In this document: positions 58,762 through 64,000 of the stretch, piece by piece
Numbering within the stretch: position 1 is the first letter of the stretch
Layout: each line of letters begins with the position of its first letter
Origin: Actinomadura nitritigenes
Lineage (GTDB): Bacteria; Actinomycetota; Actinomycetes; Streptosporangiales; Streptosporangiaceae
Direction of reading: 5' to 3'
DNA: 64,000 bases
Assembly: GCF_017573545.1 (NCBI RefSeq)
Contig: NZ_JAGEOK010000005.1
Span: 62,001 to 126,000 of the forward strand
The notes under the pieces: model-generated
What the model saw: only the letters and a program-made list of their open reading frames with translations
Told to the model about the DNA's origin: nothing
Database searches by the model: none
Program-made: the position numbers and the translations under genes

Positions 58762-59235
58762 TCACGTGCGGCCGATCTCGGCCCCGCCGAGCGCGATGCG
58801 CTCGATCTTCTCCTTGATCACCGCCTGCTGGATCGCGGTGTTGTCGTTGAGGCGCTTGGTGATCTCCTCGTCGGTGAACGGCGCCGTGGGCTTGGCCTCG
58901 AACTCCTGCCGCCACCGCATGAGGGTCCCCTCGCCCTCGGTGCGGAAGTCCCAGTAGATCCGCATGTACTCGAAGGGCCCGGTCTCGACCCGGTGCGCCC
59001 GCGAGGTCCTGGTCTCGTCGTCCCAGGTGCGCTCGCTGACCCAGCTCCACACCGTCCCGTCGGGGTCGGGGACCATGGTGAGGCGGAACCGGACCGTGGT
59101 GCCCTCCTCGTGCAGCACCTCGATGGAGGCGTACTCGGTGAACAGGCTCGGCCAGCGGCGGACGTCGTTCATCGTCCGCCAGACCAGCTCGATCGGCGCG
59201 TCGACGTGGATGGAGTTGTCGGTGGAGCTCGCCAT
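58762..59235 (-). CDS. SRPBCC aromatase/cyclase (TcmN N-domain / WhiE VI-like)
   Basis: 157 residues. IHVDAPIELVWRTMNDVRRWPSLFTEYAS is the START-like fold opening, and VSERTWDDETRTSRAHRVE and FEYMRIYWDF match single-domain polyketide aromatase/cyclases (first given in part). They fold and aromatise the first ring of the ACP-bound chain, usually C9-C14 or C7-C12. The ATG overlaps the end of the upstream carrier-protein gene (ATGA). Confidence 0.92.
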   Translation of the reverse strand: MASSTDNSIHVDAPIELVWRTMNDVRRWPSLFTEYASIEVLHEEGTTVRFRLTMVPDPDGTVWSWVSERTWDDETRTSRAHRVETGPFEYMRIYWDFRTEGEGTLMRWRQEFEAKPTAPFTDEEITKRLNDNTAIQQAVIKEKIERIALGGAEIGRT

Positions 59236-59480
59236 CAGTTCTCACTCCCCGGAGCGGCGTTGATGTGGGCGTGGATCTCGGCGATGGTCATCGCCTGCGA
59301 CTCGTCGGGCAGGCTGATCCCGTAGTCGTCCTGCAGGACCTTCTCCAGCTCGATGACGCCGATCGAGTCGATGCCGAGCTCGGCGAGGGACAGCCCGTCG
59401 TCGATCTGCTCGGGCTCCAGGCCGATGTGCGTGGTGAGGATGTCGTGCAGCCGTTCGCGCGGCACCGCGGGCGCGGGCAT
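59235..59480 (-). CDS. Second carrier protein, probable aminoacyl carrier
   Basis: 81 residues with AGGAGG before the ATG. The phosphopantetheine site is LGIDSIGVIELEK with Ser39. The sequence (EPEQIDDGLSLAELGIDSI, EDDYGISLPDES-like helix 3) is unlike the other ACP at 60542 and closer to D-alanyl/aminoacyl carrier proteins. The adenylation enzyme and thioesterase in the same operon would be its partners. The assignment to amino acids rather than malonyl groups is inference from sequence type and context. Confidence 0.88.
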   Translation of the reverse strand: MPAPAVPRERLHDILTTHIGLEPEQIDDGLSLAELGIDSIGVIELEKVLQDDYGISLPDESQAMTIAEIHAHINAAPGSEN

Positions 59481-59504
59481 GGGGTACCTCCTGGGGTTCG
59501 GTGA

Positions 59505-60542
59505 TCACACCGGACGGCACTCGAGGAGCGTCCAGTGGTAGACGGGCTCGGAGATCAGCTCGAAGCCGGCCTCGGCGAACAGCGCGTTCCAGTCGTCGAG
59601 GGTGCGCTCCCGGCCGCCGTGCAGCACGAGCATGTCCAGGTCGAGGAACTTGCCGTGGTCCCATGCGTTGCCCGGCTCCAGCACCGAGTCCACGACCAGC
59701 AGCCGGGCGTCCCGGTCGCCGATCGCCGCGCGGACGCGGCGCAGGACCAGCCCGGCGTCCTCGTCGTTCAGGTCGTGCAGGACGGCCTTGATGAAGTAGC
59801 AGTCGCAGTCGCCGGGGACGTCCGCGGTCCGCAGGTCGCCGGCGACGACCTCGGCGCGGTCGCCCACCTGGTGCTCGGCGAGCAGCTTGGCGGCCTTCTC
59901 GGCCATCCAGGGCAGCTCGATCAGGTGGCCGGTGGTGTCGGGGAACGTCTTCAGGACGTGGGCGAGGAAGAAGCCGTCGCCGCCGCCGAGGTCGGCGATC
60001 CGGCGGAACCGCGCCAGGTCCCACTGGGCCAGCTCCTGCTCGACGAACTGCCGGCTCCAGTGCGACATGAAGCCGTCGTAGTAGGCGTCGATCTCGGGGT
60101 TCTGCTGCAGGTACTCGACGAACGTGACACCGAACGCCTTCTCGAAGGCCGGCTCGCCCGTCCGGACGCTGTGCCTCAGCTCGGCGTAGGCGCGCTGCGT
60201 GAGGTCCATGCGGTTGTACTTGGCGAGGGCGAGGACCGCGCGGGGGTTGCCGGAGCGCAGCCCGTCGGCGAGCGGGGTCAGCTCGAAGGTGCCCTTCGTC
60301 CCGGTCTCGGCGAACAGGCCGACCGACGCGGCGGTCCGCAGGATCCGGTAGAGCGAGGGGGCATGGGTGCCGGTCTGCTCGGCCAGGGTCTCGACCGGCA
60401 GCGGGCCGTCCGCGAGCCGGTCGGCGATCTCGAACTCGATCAGCAGCTCGACCAGCTGCGACAGCCGGCCCGAGCAGGCCAGCAGGATCAGGTGCTGGGC
60501 GTGGAGGTCGTCCGGGACGGGGTTGGCCGGAGTAGGGGGCAT
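59505..60542 (-). CDS. O-methyltransferase (TcmN C-domain / RdmB-like family)
   Basis: 345 residues. The N-terminal dimerisation/winged-helix part (SQLVELLIEFEIADRLADGP, HAPSLYRILRTAASVGLF) is followed by the SAM domain with ADLGGGDGFFLAHVLK, YFIKAVLHDLND and the C-terminal YHWTLLECRP. This is the architecture of class I small-molecule O-methyltransferases in aromatic polyketide pathways (Methyltransf_2 family). Some members have become hydroxylases (RdmB) or decarboxylases, so chemistry other than methyl transfer is possible. It overlaps the ACP gene by one base (TGATG). Confidence 0.92.
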   Translation of the reverse strand: MPPTPANPVPDDLHAQHLILLACSGRLSQLVELLIEFEIADRLADGPLPVETLAEQTGTHAPSLYRILRTAASVGLFAETGTKGTFELTPLADGLRSGNPRAVLALAKYNRMDLTQRAYAELRHSVRTGEPAFEKAFGVTFVEYLQQNPEIDAYYDGFMSHWSRQFVEQELAQWDLARFRRIADLGGGDGFFLAHVLKTFPDTTGHLIELPWMAEKAAKLLAEHQVGDRAEVVAGDLRTADVPGDCDCYFIKAVLHDLNDEDAGLVLRRVRAAIGDRDARLLVVDSVLEPGNAWDHGKFLDLDMLVLHGGRERTLDDWNALFAEAGFELISEPVYHWTLLECRPV

Positions 60543-60814
60543 CACGCGCTCCTTCGCTTCACGTCGCCGTCGATGGCCTGGTTGATCAGGGCGAGGAGCT
60601 TGCGCAGCGTCCGGGCCGATCCGACCGCCTCGTCGGACAGGTCGACGCCGAAGCGGTGCTTGATCTCGCTGACGACCTCGAGCAGGGCCACCGAGTCGTA
60701 GCCGAGGTATTCGAAGAGCACGTCGATGACATCCCCGTCGAGCACGCCCTGCTCGGCCTCGCCGGCCTGGGCGCGGGTGATGTCGATCAACTCTTCCAGG
60801 GTCATCTGGCTCAT
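60542..60814 (-). CDS. Type II PKS acyl carrier protein
   Basis: 90 residues from the ATG at 60814; a TTG at 60820 is an in-frame alternative. LGYDSVALLEVVSEIKHRFG carries the phosphopantetheine Ser41, and ALLEV plus DEAVGSARTLRKLLALIN are typical of aromatic PKS ACPs. It holds the growing poly-beta-keto chain. It is the first gene of the 14-gene operon, an unusual place since the ACP usually follows KS-beta. Confidence 0.94.
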   Translation of the reverse strand: MSQMTLEELIDITRAQAGEAEQGVLDGDVIDVLFEYLGYDSVALLEVVSEIKHRFGVDLSDEAVGSARTLRKLLALINQAIDGDVKRRSA

Positions 60815-61157
60815 CTGCAAGTCCTACTGTCCGCTGGATGTGCACTGCCCGATGCCAATTACCGGGCGACATCGATTCCCCATACTCGGCACGCGCATTT
60901 CTTTTCACAAGGCCACCGGACCGCAATGTCCGGATCAGGACAGAGGAAAGCGATTCTAGTGATTCACCAGCGTTTTATCAGCGCTCGGGGACGATCGCGG
61001 CCGGCCTGCCAATAACTGCGCCACATGCCATCTGACGTGGCCTTTCACAGATCCCTCAGTGAGAATCTAGAGCGATTGGTCAGCATTGCCGCAGAGTGAT
61101 TTACCGCATGAGGCTGGTCGCTCATCAATGCGGCCCACGACCGAATGAGGACGCACC
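60815..61157. promoter_or_regulatory. Divergent promoter region of the polyketide cluster
   Basis: The 343 bases between the ACP gene and the FAD monooxygenase are AT-richer than the genes and must hold the promoters of both operons. I see a short inverted repeat GCCAC-N12-GTGGC (61020-61041) and ctcagtgag (61055-61063), but no clear SARP heptamer direct repeats. No credible gene lies here. Confidence 0.6.
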
Positions 61158-62804
61158 GTGCCCGATGTCGAGGTTCCCGTACTGATCATTGGAGGCGGGC
61201 TGACCGGCCTTGCCGCCGCCCTTTTCCTCCGGCAGAACGGCGTCGACTGCCTGCTGGTGGAACGCAACACGACGACCTCCCAGCTGCTGCGCTCCACCCA
61301 CGTCAGCCCGCGGACGATGGAGCTGTTCCGCACCGTGGGCGTCCAGCAGGCCGTCTGGGACACCGCCGAGAAGGTCGTGCGCGGCGAGTACTGGGCGCGC
61401 ACCGACCTGCCGCCGCACCACCTGCCGCGCGCCATCCTGCGCGCCGACTCCCTGGCCCACGTCGTGAACGAGGACGTCATCGTCATGGAGCAGGGCGTCA
61501 ACCAGTTCGATGACGTCGGCCCCGTCGAGCCCGTCTGGTGCGGCCAGGACCGGGTGGAGCCGATCATGCTCCGCGAGGCCGTCGCGCGCGGCGCGCGGGC
61601 CGAGTTCAACACCGAGATGCTCTGGTTCGAGCAGGACGCCGACGGCGTCACCGCGGCGATCCGCGACCGCGCCACCGGCGCCGAGCGGACCGTGCGCGCC
61701 CGGTACATGATCGCCGCGGACGGCGCCGGCGGCCGGATCCGGACCGGGCTCGGCATCGCGCGGTCCGGCGAGGGCACCGTCGGCCACGTGCTGAACGTGC
61801 TGTTCAAGGCCGACCTGGACGCGATCCTCGGCGGCCGCCGGTTCCTCATCCTCTACCTGACCAACCGCACCGCGCCCGGCATGCTGTTCAAGCTGGACGA
61901 CGAGCGGTGGATCTTCGGCCTGTTCTGCGGGCCGGAGGACATCGAGGAGGGCAGGATCTCCCACGCCGAGTGCGCGGACCTGATCCGCACGGCCACCGGC
62001 GTCCCCGACCTGTCCATCGACGTGCACATGACCATGGGCTGGTGGATGGCGCACGAGGTCGTCGACCGGTACCGGTCCGGGCGGGTCTTCCTCGCCGGCG
62101 ACGCCTGCCACGTGATGCCGCCGACCGGCGGGTTCGGCGCCAACGCGGGCGTCCAGGACGCCAACAACATCGCGTGGAAGCTGGCCGCGGTCATCAACGG
62201 CTGGGCCGGCGAGGCGCTCCTCGACACCTACGAGGCCGAGCGCCGGCCCGTCGGGAAGGAGACGGCCGACCAGGCGTGGATGCGCCACATCCAGTGGAGC
62301 AACCCGAAGGAGGCCGCCAAGTACGACCAGCGCGACCAGACCACCATCACGATGGGGTACCGCTACGCGTCGCGCGCCGTCGCCGGGGAGGCGTTCACCG
62401 AGGCGCTCCCGGAAGAGCTGGACATCGACGGCCGTCCCGGCATGCGCGTGCCGCACGTCTGGCTGGAGCGCGACGGCGAGCGGGTGTCCTCGGTCGACCT
62501 GGCCGGCGACGCCTACGCGCTGCTGGCCGGGCCCGAGGGCGCGGCCTGGACGCGCGCCGCCCGGCGGGAGGCCGAGCGTTCGGGCATGCCCCTGCGGGCG
62601 TACGCCGTCGGACCCGCCATGGACCTCGACGACCCCGGCGGCGCGTTCCCGGAGGCGGCGGGGATCGGCCCCTCGGGCGCGGTGCTCGTCCGGCCCGACG
62701 GGTTCGTCGCCTGGCGCGCGGAGGAGGCGGCCGAGGACCCCGGGACGGCCCTGGCGAAGGTCCTGGACGCCGTCACCGGCCGCGCCGTGACCGCGACCTC
62801 CTGA
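61158..62804 (+). CDS. FAD-dependent aromatic monooxygenase (TcmG/PgaE-like class A)
   Basis: 548 residues from a GTG. VLIIGGGLTGLAAALFLRQN binds FAD; the middle DG motif is MIAADGAGGRIR; GRVFLAGDACHVMPPTGGFG is the second FAD motif and GVQDANNIAWKLAAV the following helix. The thioredoxin-like C-terminal domain is short. Class A aromatic hydroxylases use NAD(P)H and oxygen to hydroxylate or open rings of polyphenol intermediates. It opens the rightward operon with two ABM oxygenases behind it. Confidence 0.95.
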   Translation: MPDVEVPVLIIGGGLTGLAAALFLRQNGVDCLLVERNTTTSQLLRSTHVSPRTMELFRTVGVQQAVWDTAEKVVRGEYWARTDLPPHHLPRAILRADSLAHVVNEDVIVMEQGVNQFDDVGPVEPVWCGQDRVEPIMLREAVARGARAEFNTEMLWFEQDADGVTAAIRDRATGAERTVRARYMIAADGAGGRIRTGLGIARSGEGTVGHVLNVLFKADLDAILGGRRFLILYLTNRTAPGMLFKLDDERWIFGLFCGPEDIEEGRISHAECADLIRTATGVPDLSIDVHMTMGWWMAHEVVDRYRSGRVFLAGDACHVMPPTGGFGANAGVQDANNIAWKLAAVINGWAGEALLDTYEAERRPVGKETADQAWMRHIQWSNPKEAAKYDQRDQTTITMGYRYASRAVAGEAFTEALPEELDIDGRPGMRVPHVWLERDGERVSSVDLAGDAYALLAGPEGAAWTRAARREAERSGMPLRAYAVGPAMDLDDPGGAFPEAAGIGPSGAVLVRPDGFVAWRAEEAAEDPGTALAKVLDAVTGRAVTATS

Positions 62805-62858
62805 TTCTCCGACCGCCCGTTCCCGAGACCGCCAGCCACCGACGCGGAGGACCCGGCC

Positions 62859-63197
62859 ATGGTGCACATCTCGACCGACGACGACTACTACACGACCATC
62901 ACCGTCTTCACCACGACCCCGGAGAACCAGCGCCGGCTCTTCGAGGTGATCAAGGAGGGCGAGGAGCGGCTCCGCGGCTTCCCCGGCCTGGTGTCGGCCG
63001 GCCTCCACCTCAGCCACGACGGCACGCGCCTCATCGGCTACGCGCAGTGGGAGAAGAAGGAGGCCTTCGACGCGATGCGCGCCCTGCCCGACCGGCAGGA
63101 GCACTTCCGCGAGGTCCACGGCCTGGTCAGCGACGTGCAGCTCATCGCCTGCCGCGTCGCCTACACCCACGACGAGATCGCCCCCACCACGAGGTAA
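62859..63197 (+). CDS. Antibiotic biosynthesis monooxygenase (ABM) domain protein
   Basis: 112 residues. YYTTITVFTTTPENQRRLFEVI and SAGLHLSHDGTRLIGYAQWE show the same ABM pattern as the protein at 53558 (which shares the N-terminal YYT...FT..PE.QRR start) and the one at 63238. Such small oxygenases act as dimers on anthrone-like rings. It lies 54 bases after the FAD monooxygenase and 40 bases before its paralogue, all on one transcript. Confidence 0.9.
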   Translation: MVHISTDDDYYTTITVFTTTPENQRRLFEVIKEGEERLRGFPGLVSAGLHLSHDGTRLIGYAQWEKKEAFDAMRALPDRQEHFREVHGLVSDVQLIACRVAYTHDEIAPTTR

Positions 63198-63237
63198 CGA
63201 CCCGCACCGCGGGCACGACTGAAAGGACGTCATCCCG

Positions 63238-63561
63238 ATGGCACGCATTCCGGCCGACAAGGCGCACTTCACGATGGTCAACATCTTCGACACGAACCCC
63301 GAGCACCAGGAGAGGCTGTTCGAGGTGATGTCCAAGGGCGCCGACGTCATGGGCGCGCACAAGGGCAACGTCGGGGTCGCCATGCACCTGAGCCACGACG
63401 GCAAGCGCCTGATCACCATCACCGAGTGGGAGAGCAAGGAGGACTTCGAGGACATGCGCGCCCGCTCCGACCTCCAGTCCTACTTCAAGGAGGTCAGCGG
63501 GATCATCACCTCGGTGGACCCGAACCCCTGCCGGCTCGCCTACCTCCACGACCAGGCCTGA
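63238..63561 (+). CDS. Antibiotic biosynthesis monooxygenase (ABM) domain protein
   Basis: 107 residues with AAAGGACG before the ATG. MVNIFDTNPEHQERLFEVMSK and VAMHLSHDGKRLITITEWES align with the two other ABM proteins of the cluster. The tandem arrangement with 62859 suggests duplication followed by specialisation. The end LAYLHDQA is shared in kind with AYTHDEIA of its neighbour. Confidence 0.9.
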   Translation: MARIPADKAHFTMVNIFDTNPEHQERLFEVMSKGADVMGAHKGNVGVAMHLSHDGKRLITITEWESKEDFEDMRARSDLQSYFKEVSGIITSVDPNPCRLAYLHDQA

Positions 63562-63579
63562 GCCGGAGAGGACGCGACG

Positions 63580-64000
63580 ATGCGAGCAGTGGCGATGACC
63601 TCGTTCGGCGGCCCCGAGGTGCTGTCGGTGGTCGAGGTCCCCACGCCGGAGCCGGAGGCGGGCCAGGTCCGCGTCCGGGTCAAGGCGGCCACGGTCAACA
63701 ACTTCGACCTGGTGGCGCGGGCCGGCTGGCTCGGCGGGATGCTCCCCCCGGGTCCGCGGTACGTCCTCGGCTGGGACGTGGCGGGCGAGATCGACGCGGT
63801 GGCGCCCGACGTCACCGGCTTCGCCCCCGGCGACGCCGTCATCGGGATGTCGGACTGGCTCGACACCAGGGCCGGCACCTACGCCGAGTACGTCGTGCTG
63901 AACGCCGCGTCGGTGACGCGGGCGCCCGCGGGCGCCACCCCGCTGCAGGCCGCGACCATCCCGGTCAACGGCCTCACGGCGCTGCGGATCCTGGAACTGC
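63580..64000 (+). CDS. MDR-family NADP-dependent oxidoreductase (3' end off window)
   Basis: The first 140 codons are present. MRAVAMTSFGGPEVLSVVEV, GQVRVRVKAATVNNFDLVAR and LGWDVAGEIDAVAPDVTGFAPGDAVIGM are the GroES-like half of zinc-independent quinone reductases of the MDR family (last given in part). The gene starts 18 bases after the ABM gene with GGAGAGGAC upstream, so it belongs to the rightward polyketide operon and may reduce a quinone or enone intermediate. The nucleotide-binding domain lies beyond the window. Confidence 0.85.
   Translation, partial: MRAVAMTSFGGPEVLSVVEVPTPEPEAGQVRVRVKAATVNNFDLVARAGWLGGMLPPGPRYVLGWDVAGEIDAVAPDVTGFAPGDAVIGMSDWLDTRAGTYAEYVVLNAASVTRAPAGATPLQAATIPVNGLTALRILEL

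Noticed and set aside
60815..61157. SARP-binding heptamer repeats in the divergent promoter region
   Set aside because: I looked for direct repeats at 11- or 22-base periods near a -10 element and found none convincing by eye.
1..64000. tRNA or rRNA genes, CRISPR arrays, insertion sequences, integrase or attachment sites
   Set aside because: No transposase, integrase, spaced repeat array or tRNA-like cloverleaf was recognised; the tandem repeats seen are short and local.

Overview
The window is very GC-rich (about 70 percent or more by eye) with GTG starts, tightly packed genes and many actinobacterial families: SARP, ROK, ECF41, F420/LLM oxidoreductases, P450 plus 3Fe-4S ferredoxin, Tat substrates. 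It reads as a chromosomal segment of a filamentous actinomycete. An Actinomadura- or Streptosporangiales-like host is my inference; no rRNA, tRNA or other phylogenetic marker is present to prove it.

Left part (1-31 kb), accessory metabolism. A flavoprotein running off the left edge, a CrtC/AttH lipocalin-like secreted protein and a divergent TetR share an intergenic region with a perfect 18-bp palindrome. Then come a flavin amine oxidase, a P450-ferredoxin operon with its own hairpin terminator, TetR, esterase, NAD kinase, a large membrane protein, a quinone reductase with a divergent leaderless TetR, and an LLM oxidoreductase. At 13.2-19.6 kb lies a likely amino-sugar (chitosan) module: ROK repressor, ROK-type operator, APC transporter, ROK kinase and a secreted GH2 enzyme of the exo-beta-D-glucosaminidase type. 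After it come an MFS pump with an XRE regulator, an HxlR/hydrolase pair with a tandem-repeat operator, an ECF41 sigma factor with an FAD oxidoreductase, an orphan Imm51-like immunity gene, small oxidoreductases, a truncated haemoglobin and TatA.

Middle part (30-46.5 kb). A latex-clearing-protein homologue (Lcp, rubber oxygenase) faces a broken MlaE/YrbE lipid permease across a region with two identical inverted repeats, each sitting on a predicted -35 element. A MarR gene, an LLM/FMN-reductase pair and a cluster of iron proteins follow: two hemerythrins, a ferritin-like protein, a CDGSH protein and a haem-oxygenase-like diiron protein. Next are a YbdK-type ligase, a lipoprotein, a frameshifted methyltransferase with a MerR-type 19-bp-spacer promoter, and a three-gene overlapping operon (long TetR, HTH protein, PPDK-like protein lacking its C-terminal domain).

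Right part (46.7-64 kb, continuing off the edge): a type II polyketide (aromatic polyphenol) gene cluster. A SARP/NB-ARC regulator borders it. A 14-gene leftward operon encodes PKS ACP, O-methyltransferase-like protein, a second carrier protein, TcmN-type aromatase/cyclase, a stand-alone amino-acid adenylation enzyme, TcmI-type cyclase, cupin, KS-alpha, KS-beta (CLF), an ABM monooxygenase, a dedicated acetyl-CoA carboxylase (fused AccD-AccA, AccB, AccC) and a type II thioesterase. A divergent rightward operon has an FAD monooxygenase, two more ABM proteins and a quinone reductase. The cyclase set (TcmN-type, TcmI-type, cupin) and the absence of a ketoreductase in view suggest an unreduced multi-ring polyphenol. 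The DltA-like adenylation enzyme plus its own carrier suggests that an amino acid is loaded as starter or attached later; this is the most interesting system in the window.
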